Notes: generated by a model not told the origin, from the letters alone. DNA of 64,000 bases from Ktedonobacteria bacterium brp13 (GCA_015099395.1 AP024096.1:310001-374000); one strand, 5' to 3'; shown: positions 27,357 through 37,610, counted from the stretch's first letter. Numbers and translations are program-made.

Positions 27357-27853
27357 AAAACAGCCTCTTCTCTCCTTGGAATAATATAAGAAGGATGTGC
27401 GGCACAGAGCAGCCGTGATAGAGCGCGCCACGACTACGGCAGAACTATCAGCTGCGCGGGCGCGGTAGGAAGCGGAATACCGTTATGTGGCATACAACAA
27501 AGCAGGTTCATCGGATTCAGTGAACTGCCTTAGCGGCTCCCAGCGCATCTGACGTATCCATTCACACATCCTGCCAGAAGTATACCCACTGGGAGTGGCG
27601 TAAGAGGGCAGAATCTTGCATAATTTACCAGTGTACCCTGGCAGAGCGCAACTATAACGTCATCACAGATCTGGACACCTTCCCTTATAGGAGTGGTATA
27701 CCCATTGCACAAACGTGGTATAACCATTACAAATTCAGACGATGTTCATGAATATTTTTGCAGAACTGCTATGCGTGGTGAACACGCTTCAGTTTTCTCT
27801 GTACAAACTGATATATTACAATGAGTGAAAGCGACCAGGTAGGAGATTAAAAT
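27357..27853. other. Intergenic region with a 22-bp-period direct repeat
   Basis: About 500 bases between divergent genes. Two imperfect copies of GTGGTATAnCCATT lie at 27693-27706 and 27715-27728, 22 bases apart, about 125 bases before the plus-strand gene. They may be protein-binding half-sites. I see no gene here. Confidence 0.4.
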
Positions 27854-28183
27854 ATGAGCAAGAAACGTAAGCAGACTTCCAGACACCAACAACCAGCAAG
27901 AACCGAAGCGATGCAGGTAGACAATGACCAGCAACCAGGGCGAGCATATATGCGGAGGGGGGCCGTCGCGCTAGGCGCTGGCTTTGTGTTACTCATCATT
28001 CAATTCATCTTCCTTTTCCAATATACCCATACGAGCGGTCCAGGGGATCACTCATTCTCAGCAGCGCTCGCAACAGTGATAGGGCTACTCATCATTGATG
28101 GTGTCCTCCTACTCATCGGCCTGAGCTTGCTTGGTTATGGTTTCTGGCTCAAGCGGCAAGAACGGCTCTCTGCGCATCGTTAA
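27854..28183 (+). CDS. Small two-helix membrane protein
   Basis: This 109-aa protein has a polar, basic N-terminus (~35 residues, MSKKRKQTSRHQQPA) and two hydrophobic helices (AVALGAGFVLLIIQFIFLFQY and TVIGLLIIDGVLLLIGLSLLGYGF). A fair SD (TAGGAG) precedes the ATG. No family is recognised. Confidence 0.6.
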   Translation: MSKKRKQTSRHQQPARTEAMQVDNDQQPGRAYMRRGAVALGAGFVLLIIQFIFLFQYTHTSGPGDHSFSAALATVIGLLIIDGVLLLIGLSLLGYGFWLKRQERLSAHR

Positions 28184-28743
28184 GATCTTATTCCGAAAAC
28201 CAACGCGACTGGCGTCGCTAGTGCGATACACAGAACTCAGCCATATCTGCCGTTACACTCTCGCCACAGGCGCATCTACTAGTACTTTGGTTATACAAAT
28301 TTATAGAATGTTGTCACTTTAGTGTATACAATAAAGCAAGAGAAAAATATCCTACGATGCTCACAGAGAAAAGCAGGTACGCACAACAGAGTACGCAGAA
28401 AAGTGCGACAGGAGCAAAGATAGAAGATGATCAACTTGTAGTGCTGGGTATACTTTTTAAAAGAAGCTACCCTGAAAAAGCATTACTCTGATGGTAAGCA
28501 TTGAGAGGAGAAGACATCCCTCGCTTACACCATCTTTTCATAACGAGATATGCACTTGATAATGGTAAAAGAAGAATCACGGATACACGAGGAAAAACTT
28601 GCGAAAATTAGCAATTGTGGTATTCTTCACGCTAAGATCTATGCTATCAATGCTGTTTATACCGAATGCGTACAGGGCAAACAGCGAGCGAACAGGTCAC
28701 AGCGACGTGTATTCACAAAATGATCGTAACTGGAGAGAAGCTA
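28184..28743. other. Intergenic region, no gene seen
   Basis: About 560 bases. A 10-bp stem with a 2-base bulge (GATGGTAAGC / GCTTACACCATC, about 28490-28532) is followed by TTTTC and may terminate plus-strand transcription. A reading frame upstream of the PP2C start from 28666 has no homology or SD and is treated as leader. Confidence 0.35.
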
Positions 28744-29649
28744 ATGGACATCTTTCCTTCTCAAAGCATTCATGATGTATCTATAACAACACATAAAGAC
28801 GATGATCACAAAGGAGTTGCCTCTCGCTTTAAGCAACTCTTTGTTAAGCATGCAGATAAAACATCAACGACCGAGCGTCTCCGTAATAAAACACGGCCTC
28901 TTGGACTGACCGTAGCTCAGCGGACCGATGTTGGACGCAAACGTCAGCATAATGAAGATAGTGTCGCCTACATTATTCCAAAAGATCAAGAGCTACTGAC
29001 CCAGAAAGGCGCACTCTTTATCGTGGCCGATGGGATGGGCGGGCACGCAGCGGGCGAGGTTGCCAGTGAGATTGCCGTCGACACCATCTGCACCCTTTAC
29101 TACCAGGACCCTGATATCGATGTGCACAGCAGCCTTTCACGCGCCATCTTCTATGCGAATGCCACCATCTACCAGCGAGCCACAGAGAATGAAGAACACA
29201 GTGGGATGGGCACAACCTGCGTAGTAGCCGTCATGCGTGGCTCAACAGCCTTTGTAGCTAACGTTGGCGATAGTCGTGGCTATCTCGTACGTAAAGGCCA
29301 GGTACGCCAGATTACACAGGATCACTCGTGGGTCGCCGAACAAGTTCGTATGGGTCAGATGACTGAGGAAGAGGCACACAGCCATTCCATGCGCAATATT
29401 ATCACGCGCTCGCTTGGTCCCTTCCCAGAGGTAGAGCCAGATATCTTTGTCGAACAACTGGAAGAGGGTGATGCCCTGGTCCTCTGTAGTGACGGACTCT
29501 GTGGCATGGTCAGCGATAACGAGATCACGACGATCGTCGAAAACTTTGGGCCTCAGGAGAGTGTCTATCGCCTGGTCGAGTGCGCGAACGAACAAGGTGG
29601 CATCGATAATATTACAGCTATCGTCGCACGCGTCCATCAGCGAGTTTAA
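28744..29649 (+). CDS. Soluble PP2C-type Ser/Thr phosphatase
   Basis: This 301-aa protein starts at ATG 28744 (MDIFPSQS) behind SD TGGAGAG. A ~60-residue polar N-terminus leads to a standard bacterial PP2C domain: TDVGRKRQHNEDSV, FIVADGMGGHAAGEVAS, GMGTTCVVAV, VANVGDSRGYLV, ALVLCSDGLCGMV and GGIDNITAIVARV. All metal-binding aspartates are present. Proteins of this type reverse Ser/Thr kinase signals in the cytoplasm; no kinase gene is adjacent. Confidence 0.93.
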   Translation: MDIFPSQSIHDVSITTHKDDDHKGVASRFKQLFVKHADKTSTTERLRNKTRPLGLTVAQRTDVGRKRQHNEDSVAYIIPKDQELLTQKGALFIVADGMGGHAAGEVASEIAVDTICTLYYQDPDIDVHSSLSRAIFYANATIYQRATENEEHSGMGTTCVVAVMRGSTAFVANVGDSRGYLVRKGQVRQITQDHSWVAEQVRMGQMTEEEAHSHSMRNIITRSLGPFPEVEPDIFVEQLEEGDALVLCSDGLCGMVSDNEITTIVENFGPQESVYRLVECANEQGGIDNITAIVARVHQRV

Positions 29650-29711
29650 TAGCAGGTAGCAAGATACTTTATTTTTTACACGAGAGATAGCCAGTATAAC
29701 ACCATTGTAGC

Positions 29712-32700
29712 TCATGAAACACGAGGCAGATGCATTAATAGCTGCCTGGCCTCTGCGACAATGAGTATATAATCCTGCCCTGCGGCAATCACTGACTCGC
29801 ATGTAGTACGAGCCGCAACGACGTCACCTTGCTCATAAGCAATGTGCGCCAGGACCAGTTCACCCTTTAAACGTGTCTCTGCCTCAACCTTCAAAGCTAA
29901 TGCACGTTGAATATCTCTCTGTGCACGCTTCAGCAATAGCACGCGCTTCTCAATGGAGATAGGAAAGATCTGTGCCTGTTCAATCCTTAACTTTCCAAGC
30001 ACCACCAGAGCCTGCCCAATACATGGCTGACTCTTCATTGCACGCGCCACTAACAACGCCTGCCTGATCGATATTGCGGCCTCATTCAAGCGTCCTTCTT
30101 CAAGCATGACGCCAGCCAGACCAGCATTCCAACGACTCATATACTCCCGATCACCAAAGGTTTCATTCAGTTTCAGGGCACGCATATAGGCTTTTGCAGC
30201 CTCAACCATCTGCTCAGTCGCCGCATTTAACTCACCCAGATTGCTCATCACCAGTGAGATCAGGGGACCATCACCTATACGTTCAGCGAGATCCAGTGCG
30301 CGCTGAAGCGAAGCATGTGCCTGCTGATATTGCCCCATCTTCAACTGAATATACCCGATATTAGAGAGGATATTCCCTACCTGACGCGACTCATTATACT
30401 GCTCAAACGATTCCAGGGCTGTCATCTGGTGCTCTAACGCCTCGCGCAACTGACCATTCACTACGGCGATTACACCCAGGTGGCGATGCAAACGACAGAG
30501 ATTAACCGGATCGCCATCCAGAGTCCGTTGGATAGAGGTCTTACCGCGCTTAAGAGCCGGCTGTGGCATGTACTCACGCTGACCAGTACTGTTTCTATTC
30601 TCCACATCATCCAGGACCGGTTGGGTCTCAAAGAGCGCCAGGGAGCGCTGTGCATATTGGGATGCTTGCTCAAACTGGCCTTCAGAGAGATAGAGGTTGC
30701 TCTGTGTGTAGTAGAGACGTGCCCGTGCTGGACCGGTCTCAACCTGTGCTGCATGCAGGATCGCCTCACCTTGCTGGCAGTAGGCCCAGGCGCGTTGAAT
30801 ATCACCACGATAGCGCCATGTCCAGCAGACCTCATCCCAGAGCAGAGCCTGCATCTGCGCCTCGCGTAGATCGGCCTCGGCACTCTCAGTAGCAAAAATC
30901 TGGCGGCGCAGTGAGAGCAGACGCATGTAGGTATCGGTCGCCTTCTCATAGCTCCCACTGTTCTTAGAACATTCAGCCAGGCGTTCCAAAAGCGCAAGGA
31001 GACGTATCCGGGCACTATGGTTATCCTGATCAGGAGCGATATCCAGACAATCGACAGCCTTCTGATAATAGAGGCCAGCCTCAGCATACGCAGGAAGAGC
31101 AAAGGCGTTATCACCAGCCAGTTCTGCATAGTGCGCAATACGCAGGGGATCATCGCCAGCCTTATCCAGATGCAAGACAACCTGTGCGGCAGCCACTTCT
31201 TCACGGCCTGTATTCAGGCCAAGGATCGCTTGCGCCGCTCGCTGATGCCAGCGCATACGCCGTACAGCCGAGACCTGTTCATAGAGATAACTCGCAACTA
31301 ACGGATGCCAGAAGTGATACACGATACGTGAACCACTGGCCTCTTCCAGCACCACATCGGCATCCTGCGCCTCTTCGAGCAGTGAAAGGACGCGTTCATC
31401 ATTTGACTCTTGCTGATCCGTCTCCATCATACAGATAACCGCGAATTCGAATGAACCGCCAAGGATCGCAGCATGCTTTAAAAGTACCGAGCATTCAGTC
31501 GATAGGCTCTCCATGCGATAATGCAGCGCATCGGAGACGGTCTGTGGCAGGGGTACATTAGGATCGAACGACCAGCGAGTCAACTCTTCTGCAAAGAACG
31601 GATTACCGGCAGCACGATCCTGAATCAAGCGCATCGAATCCTCTGGTAGTGAAGAGAGACTGGTGATCAGTTGCTCGATCTGCTCGGTAGAGAGAGGACT
31701 GATGCCCAGTTCCCTGATCGTATGTTCGCGCTTCATCTCCAGAATAAGTTTACGTAGATGTCGATTGAAGTCCTTGGAGTGATCACTGTCTCGGCAGGTA
31801 CTAAATAAGGCTACTGGATAGCCAGTAAGCTGGCGCGCAAGGTGTCCCAACAGTTGATGACTACTGGCATCAGAGTACTGAATATCATCCAGCACAAGGA
31901 GCAACGGAGTTTGCAGGCTAATCGCTTTAAGAAGTTCGCAGATAACACTATAGAGGCGGAATTGCGCATTTTCAGGTGAAAAGATCTGCGGTGGCGGCGT
32001 ACTATTCAGGGTCTCAAACGGCAAGACATCGATCAGACCAGGCAACGTTGAGAGCGCATGAGCAGCCGAGCTATCAAGTTGAGAGGCGAGATCGAAGTCA
32101 CGCTCCATCGTAAAGAGCTTGCGCAGAGCATCGGTCCAGATACGATAAGGGATACCGCTCTCCTGTTCGTACTGACGACTCCAGACCACGGTCCAGCCAT
32201 CGCGTTGCGCCTCACGCCCAATCTCCTCCGCCAGACGTGTCTTGCCGATACCAGCAACGCCATGTAGCAGCAGAAATTGCGGCTGACGCTGTGTATCCAA
32301 CGGAATATCACCAGCATGATGAGTCCCTACCAGTTGGAGACGAGCCGTCTCACGAATATCACGCAACATCTCGCGCATCATCGTTAACTCTGCCTCACGG
32401 CCCACCAGCATACTTTGATTGGCGCGTCCAATCAACTCAGGAAAGCCAGCGAAAGAACGTCGAAGTGGTATAGGATTAGCCTGATTGTTCGTATGTATAG
32501 CGGTCGTGATAGGAAGCGCTGAGAAGGTCGCAGCAGCGCTTAACGCAGTAGGCAGGTTATTCCCTGTGCGCAATGCTTCGTAGATAGCCTGGGTCTCGGC
32601 TGAAGGCTCAGCGTGAAACTCCTGGCGCAACACTTTCATAAAGCTACGATAGACAGTGATTGCTTCAGGGCGGCGCTGCTGCTGGAACAGGGCCAGCATA

Positions 32701-33746
32701 AGCTTCTGCGTTGCAACCTCATGTACTGGCTCGACACGCAGCAGCGCATTGAGGGTTGCAATAGCATTCGTCTCCTGTCCATGTGCAGTATAATAATCAG
32801 CAAGACGTAGCGAGAGTTTACTCCATTGCAGGCGCAGCGCAGCGGCACGTGTTTGTACCCAATCCGTTGAGCGCAACTCTGGCAAGAACGCACCACGACC
32901 CAGAGCAATAGCACGCCGCAGCATCTCTTCATACTCAGAGGCAGCCATATCCTGTTCCGCATGTTCCAGACGCGCTACCAGCAAATCAAATTCATCAACA
33001 TCAATCCAGATGAGATCCTGTCCAGCCAGAACGACCCACTCGCCATCGCGCCGGATACGCTCACCATACTCGGCCTGCACCTTCTGTCCCGCTTTTACAG
33101 ACGGGTGCCCCAACACTTTACGCAACAGCTTCAAAGTCTGCAAAAGTTGTGTAGTAGCAACCTTATCCGAAGATTCAGGCCACAAGGCATGCACAATCTG
33201 AGCCATGCTCGCTCTGCGTTGCGGCATACAGAGTAGATATGCCAGCAACAGCTTGACCGTGCTTTGCTGCCAGGCCACCTCAGTTACACTATTCCACTGC
33301 GCAGATTGAGTACGCTGACGACCTCGCGTGGTGGCCCGCTGCTCTAACGAGAATTGCCCACACGTCTTAATACGCAATACAAGACGATCTGAGGCAGCCA
33401 GCGTAGCATCGGCAGCCGAGGTTACCGAGGTAGGAACAGAGGGAACGGAGGAAGACAGCGCCGCAGAGGACCCTTCGGCGATCGAGGCATCAGAAGATGC
33501 AGGTACAACGTACTTTGCAGTCATAATATCCTCTCCAGTGGCAACGTATGGTTCAGCCAGAGAGAGATCTGCACTCTGAACTTCAGGGGGCAGATTCTTC
33601 CCGATATATGTTCGAGAGGTCCGACCATCGACCGTCTGATAAGCATACCAGTAAGGGCCATGCCCGATGCCCTCACGACACCTCCGACACCGTGGTTTGC
33701 CACAATACGTCACCTGTTGATAGTACGTAATCTTGCCCTGCATCAT
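29712..33746 (-). CDS. SARP-like regulator with BTAD, AAA ATPase and TPR domains, DUF6788-like head
   Basis: This is a 1344-aa protein. Residues 1-55 form a Cys-rich head (YCGKPRCRRCREGIGHGPYWYAYQ) of the DUF6788 type. Residues ~130-230 are a winged-helix region (LLLAYLLCMPQRRASMAQIVHALWPE) and ~245-395 a BTAD helical domain (ALRLQWSKLSLRLADYYTAHG). Residues ~430-760 are an AAA/STAND ATPase with Walker A HGVAGIGKTRLAEE (~495) and Walker B LLLVLDDIQYSD. The last ~500 residues are TPR repeats (SNIGYIQLKMGQYQQAHASL and others). It is an ATP-dependent transcription activator sensing an unknown signal. Confidence 0.88.
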   Translation of the reverse strand: MMQGKITYYQQVTYCGKPRCRRCREGIGHGPYWYAYQTVDGRTSRTYIGKNLPPEVQSADLSLAEPYVATGEDIMTAKYVVPASSDASIAEGSSAALSSSVPSVPTSVTSAADATLAASDRLVLRIKTCGQFSLEQRATTRGRQRTQSAQWNSVTEVAWQQSTVKLLLAYLLCMPQRRASMAQIVHALWPESSDKVATTQLLQTLKLLRKVLGHPSVKAGQKVQAEYGERIRRDGEWVVLAGQDLIWIDVDEFDLLVARLEHAEQDMAASEYEEMLRRAIALGRGAFLPELRSTDWVQTRAAALRLQWSKLSLRLADYYTAHGQETNAIATLNALLRVEPVHEVATQKLMLALFQQQRRPEAITVYRSFMKVLRQEFHAEPSAETQAIYEALRTGNNLPTALSAAATFSALPITTAIHTNNQANPIPLRRSFAGFPELIGRANQSMLVGREAELTMMREMLRDIRETARLQLVGTHHAGDIPLDTQRQPQFLLLHGVAGIGKTRLAEEIGREAQRDGWTVVWSRQYEQESGIPYRIWTDALRKLFTMERDFDLASQLDSSAAHALSTLPGLIDVLPFETLNSTPPPQIFSPENAQFRLYSVICELLKAISLQTPLLLVLDDIQYSDASSHQLLGHLARQLTGYPVALFSTCRDSDHSKDFNRHLRKLILEMKREHTIRELGISPLSTEQIEQLITSLSSLPEDSMRLIQDRAAGNPFFAEELTRWSFDPNVPLPQTVSDALHYRMESLSTECSVLLKHAAILGGSFEFAVICMMETDQQESNDERVLSLLEEAQDADVVLEEASGSRIVYHFWHPLVASYLYEQVSAVRRMRWHQRAAQAILGLNTGREEVAAAQVVLHLDKAGDDPLRIAHYAELAGDNAFALPAYAEAGLYYQKAVDCLDIAPDQDNHSARIRLLALLERLAECSKNSGSYEKATDTYMRLLSLRRQIFATESAEADLREAQMQALLWDEVCWTWRYRGDIQRAWAYCQQGEAILHAAQVETGPARARLYYTQSNLYLSEGQFEQASQYAQRSLALFETQPVLDDVENRNSTGQREYMPQPALKRGKTSIQRTLDGDPVNLCRLHRHLGVIAVVNGQLREALEHQMTALESFEQYNESRQVGNILSNIGYIQLKMGQYQQAHASLQRALDLAERIGDGPLISLVMSNLGELNAATEQMVEAAKAYMRALKLNETFGDREYMSRWNAGLAGVMLEEGRLNEAAISIRQALLVARAMKSQPCIGQALVVLGKLRIEQAQIFPISIEKRVLLLKRAQRDIQRALALKVEAETRLKGELVLAHIAYEQGDVVAARTTCESVIAAGQDYILIVAEARQLLMHLPRVS

Positions 33747-34304
33747 CTCTCGCGCACTCCTTTATAGTGAAACCTCTAATATCCTGAACCCCCATCGCAC
33801 CATCATTTCGGCGCGCTATCTTGCCACACATACCGATATAGCATCTCTATTCTTCAATTGAACGCAAGTGACCACCAGGACTTTTGCCCTAATGATATAT
33901 ACAGAGCAGCATACATTGCGTGTACAATAACAAAAAATACCACATAATTCAGAAATCATCAATTTTTGTAGCGACCAAAATTTGCCAGTTGCCAAATTAC
34001 TTTCTCTTTGCTCATTAAATATATAAAAGCAACCCAAATACTATGTAACCTATATTACCAGAAAATCCTTACCCTGGCGAGAAAAGTGCGTAAAGATATA
34101 GCTAACATTACGTTAAAAAATATGATCTCGTGTACACATTGTAGAGGTTATAAAAGTATTCTGTAAAACACTCAAGATACGAGAAAACTGCACTCAGAAC
34201 GTCGTCTAAACTATAGAGATACAGTAGTATGTAAGAGAAAAGATAAGCTTATAAACAACTCTGGGCAACGCTGAATGGCTCAAGGATGAAAGGATATACA
34301 TCGA
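33747..34304. other. AT-rich intergenic region, no gene seen
   Basis: About 560 bases separate the divergent SARP-like gene and the membrane sensor gene. It contains the SD of the SARP-like gene (AAGGAG, about 33764). No repeat, RNA fold or clear promoter is visible to me. Confidence 0.4.
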
Positions 34305-34877
34305 GTGAAAAGGATTATTCTCTCATGGATATTACTAGCAATACTGATTACGGGTATCGCATGGCTGCCTTATCTGCTTGTCCAGCAAGACCTCCGACAA
34401 GAGGCCAATGATCCACAGATCCAACTCGCGGAAGATAGCGCCGCCAGTCTGAATGCAGGCCAGACACCACAACAGATCGTGGCTGCTGCTACTACAAGTA
34501 ACGCAGGTAGTAAGGTAGACATCGCAAAAAGTTTAGTGCCCTATATTGTTATCTATGACACCACCGGCAAACCTGTCGCCTCATCAGCAAGCTTGAATGG
34601 ACAGGATCCTAGCATTCCAGCAGGGATCTTTGCTGATGTACGCAAAAATGGCGAGGATCGTATTAGCTGGCAACCGCCGTCCGACGTGCGTAGCGCTATC
34701 ATTGTCACCCAATATAAAGACGGATTTGTCATGGCCGGACGCTCACTGAGAGAAGTAGAGAAGCGGGAGGATAATATAGAGCAGTTCACGCTAATCGCGT
34801 GGCTTGTCTTGTTAGTCGTAGCATTGATCGATGTAATTATTATCTTCTGGCAAGATCTACGTTTGAAACGGGCATAG
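34305..34877 (+). CDS. Two-helix membrane protein with extracytoplasmic sensor-like domain
   Basis: This 190-aa protein starts at GTG. One helix lies at residues ~5-28 (IILSWILLAILITGIAWLPYLLV) and one at ~160-182 (LIAWLVLLVVALIDVIIIFW), with a ~130-residue domain between them (LVPYIVIYDTTGKPVASSASL, DVRSAIIVTQYKDGFVMAGRSL) resembling the outer sensing domain of histidine kinases. There is no kinase or output domain. It could be a stand-alone sensor subunit; function unknown. Confidence 0.65.
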   Translation: MKRIILSWILLAILITGIAWLPYLLVQQDLRQEANDPQIQLAEDSAASLNAGQTPQQIVAAATTSNAGSKVDIAKSLVPYIVIYDTTGKPVASSASLNGQDPSIPAGIFADVRKNGEDRISWQPPSDVRSAIIVTQYKDGFVMAGRSLREVEKREDNIEQFTLIAWLVLLVVALIDVIIIFWQDLRLKRA

Positions 34878-35000
34878 TATTGCCGCATCTGCACATAGGG
34901 AACGAGGGCAGGAGCGACCTGTAGAGCCTGGTTACACCATCCCGCAATTGCTAACGTTCGCTGTAACGCTACTCCAGGCATCCCTGCCTCACGAACCATA

Positions 35001-35393
35001 TTAGCACGAGATGTGGATGTTGCGCTGCCGAGGACCATCCAGTTCAACCAGGACAATACTCTGCCAGACGCCCAGTAGCAAGCGTTTATTCGAGTAAGGA
35101 ATGACCAGCGAGGGGCCGATAATCGATGACAGGATGTGATCAGGCGTATGGGACGGATCGTGCGGATGACGATAGTGGATATCTTCTGGCAAGATCCGTC
35201 GTAACGCCTCAAGAAAATCGAGATCAGTCCCCGGATCCAGGTCAGCGGTCGTCAGAGCAGCCGTCGTATGTGCCACAAAGAGCGTACACAGCCCGATATC
35301 GCTTTTCGCCGCACGATGTACATACTCTGCAACGACATCCGTAATATTGATAATCTGGTCTTTCTGTTGAGTGCGAATATTAAGAGTCTTCAT
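35001..35393 (-). CDS. YjbQ / UPF0047 family protein
   Basis: This 130-aa protein is full-length for the family and carries its signature histidines and acidic residues: LFVAHTTAALTTADLDPGTDLDFL, YRHPHDPSHTPDHILSSIIGPSLVIP and LLLGVWQSIVLVELDGPRQRNI. Family members have weak thiamine-phosphate-synthase activity in E. coli; the true role is unsettled. SD AGGAGG precedes the ATG. Confidence 0.92.
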   Translation of the reverse strand: MKTLNIRTQQKDQIINITDVVAEYVHRAAKSDIGLCTLFVAHTTAALTTADLDPGTDLDFLEALRRILPEDIHYRHPHDPSHTPDHILSSIIGPSLVIPYSNKRLLLGVWQSIVLVELDGPRQRNIHISC

Positions 35394-35549
35394 ATTTTCG
35401 ATGATAACATCCTCCTTTTAGATTTGGACGAACTGAATCGAAAGACACAGCTCGCTCGTCTAAGATTGTAGCACGTTCCCTCATAGGCAGTAAGCCTTCC
35501 GCATTCCCAGGTGTCGCACTTCATTTTACAGTACGCATAATGCTCATAG

Positions 35550-35702
35550 GGAACCGTACGTATCGGTGGTCCTACAGGCGAGACACAGGTTGTCAACGCA
35601 GGTGATGCCGTACTCTGGCCCGCTCACATTGACCATCTGGTCTGGACCGATGATGAAGAGCTGCATGCAATAGTGATCAATACGCCACAGGAGAGTGTGT
35701 AG
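35550..35702 (+). pseudogene. Cupin-domain gene fragment (C-terminal half)
   Basis: The plus-strand frame ending at TAG 35700-35702 reads GTVRIGGPTGETQVVNAGDA then VLWPAHIDHLVWTDDEELHA, a typical cupin half-barrel, but a stop at 35547 and the lack of any start remove the N-terminal half. It is followed by a small hairpin (TCTCCTAC ... GTAGGAGA, 35722-35753) with a T-rich tail, as if the old terminator survives. The rest of the 35394-35887 gap holds nothing else. Confidence 0.55.
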
Positions 35703-35887
35703 CAACAGCTTGATACCCATCTCTCCTACAAAAAAGAAGATAGAGTAGGAGATTCTTTATAAACCCCTCTGCTTACTATGCTTCTTTTTTGCCATGCCGT
35801 TCTGCTTCAATTCGCAGGTTGAGAGATTGGCGCGTTATAATGAACAAAAGCAGACCACTAACCGAAGGATAAAGGAGTTTCCAATTC

Positions 35888-37105
35888 GTGGCACAGCAAA
35901 CAAACGATATTGAAAAGACAGAACTATGGTCACTGGCGAGCAAGCTGGTGAGCTTTGATACGGTGAGTGCTCATAGCAATAGCGAGGCGATAGAGTATCT
36001 TGCAGACTATGCACGAGAGGCAGGATTACAGGTACGAGTGCTGACCGACGAGATCGACGGCATCAAGAAGTCATCGCTACTCGCCTGGGCAGGTCCAGCA
36101 GCCGAGGATGGCCTGATCATTTCCGGGCATACCGATGTGGTACCATTTGATGGGCAACCAGGCTGGCAATACGATCCGCTGGTTATGCAGCGCTCTGGCG
36201 ACTCAGTCTATGGGCGTGGCGTCACGGACATGAAAGTCTTTATAGCACAGGCATTCGTGGCAGCAAAAGAACTGGATCTGACACAATTGCAGCGCCCACT
36301 GGTATTTATCCTGACCTATGATGAAGAGGTTGCCGGGCAGGGCTCCGGTCGACTGGTGAAGACGCTGCCGAAGCAGTTTACCGAGGTACCACTGCCAAAG
36401 GTAGCACTGATTGGTGAGCCGACCGACTACGAGATCTTTCCGGCCCATAAAGGATATGCATCCTTCGACGTGCGTGTGCATGGCAAGGGCGGACATAGTA
36501 GCGTTCCCGCGAAGGGGCTCAACGCAATCGACAAGATGTCCGACGTCATTCGTATCGTGCGTGAGATGGATCACGAATTGCAAGCGCATACGACAACTGA
36601 GAATAAGACGCTCTTTGCAGAATGCCCCTACTCGGCCTTCAACTATGGCATGATCCACGGTGGGCTAGCACCTAACATGATCGCTGACACCTGCCGTCTG
36701 ACGCTGAGCCTGCGTATCATACCAGACGACGACTTTGGAGAGATCCTTAAAAAGCTCCAGACACGTTTCGATCACGAGATCACAGCAAACATGCGCGAGA
36801 GTGGTCCCGAGTGTGGTGTCTTTATCGAGAACATAGTCATGACCCCACCACTCAAATCACAGACTGACCATCCACTGGCCCATATGCTGAGTAACATTAT
36901 GGAGCGACCCCTCAATCAAGGAGCACCTTACGCGACCGATGGCGGACAATTCGCAGCACTCGGCATACAATCGTATATCTGCGGCCCCGGAGCATTAGCC
37001 GAAGCACACCAGCCCAACGAAAGTCTCTCCATTGAGAACTTCCTCAGCGGGCAGGAACGGATTACACGCCTGATTCAGCAGTGGTGCATAGCCGATCATC
37101 AATAA
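35888..37105 (+). CDS. M20-family deacetylase/peptidase (acetylornithine deacetylase-like)
   Basis: This 405-aa enzyme starts at GTG with SD AAGGAG. M20 motifs are clear: SGHTDVVPFDGQPGW (metal His), GRGVTDMKVFIAQ (bridging Asp), TYDEEVAGQGSGR (catalytic Glu and metal Glu), IGEPTDY and GPGALAEAHQPNE (metal His). The dimerisation domain carries GKGGHSSVPAKGLNAI. ArgE is the best match; DapE or another amidohydrolase is possible, as no arginine gene is adjacent. Confidence 0.88.
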   Translation: MAQQTNDIEKTELWSLASKLVSFDTVSAHSNSEAIEYLADYAREAGLQVRVLTDEIDGIKKSSLLAWAGPAAEDGLIISGHTDVVPFDGQPGWQYDPLVMQRSGDSVYGRGVTDMKVFIAQAFVAAKELDLTQLQRPLVFILTYDEEVAGQGSGRLVKTLPKQFTEVPLPKVALIGEPTDYEIFPAHKGYASFDVRVHGKGGHSSVPAKGLNAIDKMSDVIRIVREMDHELQAHTTTENKTLFAECPYSAFNYGMIHGGLAPNMIADTCRLTLSLRIIPDDDFGEILKKLQTRFDHEITANMRESGPECGVFIENIVMTPPLKSQTDHPLAHMLSNIMERPLNQGAPYATDGGQFAALGIQSYICGPGALAEAHQPNESLSIENFLSGQERITRLIQQWCIADHQ

Positions 37106-37266
37106 GAAGATGTTTGTGAAGGTACCATCCCACTATCGGCAGGAGACATAGCCGAGTCCCCGCTATCAGCAGGGCCAACAGTGATCTTGACAGTCATAGC
37201 AGGATTTCCAGCACTGGTAATGGTGAAAGTACCTTCATGATTAAAGACCACATTCACACTAATCAT
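37099..37266 (-). CDS. Small hypothetical protein
   Basis: A 55-aa ORF starting MISVNVVFNHEGTFTITSAG, with SD TGGAGG 7 bases before the ATG and a Ser/Pro/Asp-rich tail with a repeated PADSG. It overlaps the convergent M20 gene by 7 bases. No family is recognised. The good ribosome site is the main support. Confidence 0.45.
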   Translation of the reverse strand: MISVNVVFNHEGTFTITSAGNPAMTVKITVGPADSGDSAMSPADSGMVPSQTSSY

Positions 37267-37610
37267 AGAGTATCCTCCACACCGGACTATTTTACCACTC
37301 AGTAGTTGGCAAAATAGCAGTGAGATAGGTAACATATCTCTCCTCTACTTGTGCATGTCACACGCACATCTACATGTGCTTTAAGATGAAAAGTAAAACG
37401 CTGCCAGATATGATGGAAACGTTTTAATAATATGATGGCTCTAACATTTCCTGTCATGATAATAAACAATATTTATAAATAGATACCCAAAACAATACAA
37501 TGCACTCGTTTACCTCTAGAGAAGGCGTTTGAATATACCGAGAGAATAGAATCATCTTCAGTGAACTATTACCATTTGTATGCTTCACATCTAGAAGGAG
37601 AAACGTTCCG
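37267..37610. other. Intergenic region, no gene seen
   Basis: About 340 AT-rich bases between divergent genes. A short inverted repeat AAAACG ... CGTTTT lies near 37398-37424. Otherwise only the SD of the next gene (AGAAGGAG) is recognisable. Confidence 0.35.

Noticed and set aside
28666..28743. Upstream start for the second PP2C
   Set aside because: The 26 extra residues have no homology and no ribosome site, while ATG 28744 has a good one.
34553..35000. Minus-strand frame after yjbQ starting MVREAGMPGVALQRTLAIAG
   Set aside because: It has no ribosome site or family match and runs antisense into the membrane sensor gene; at most decayed coding DNA.
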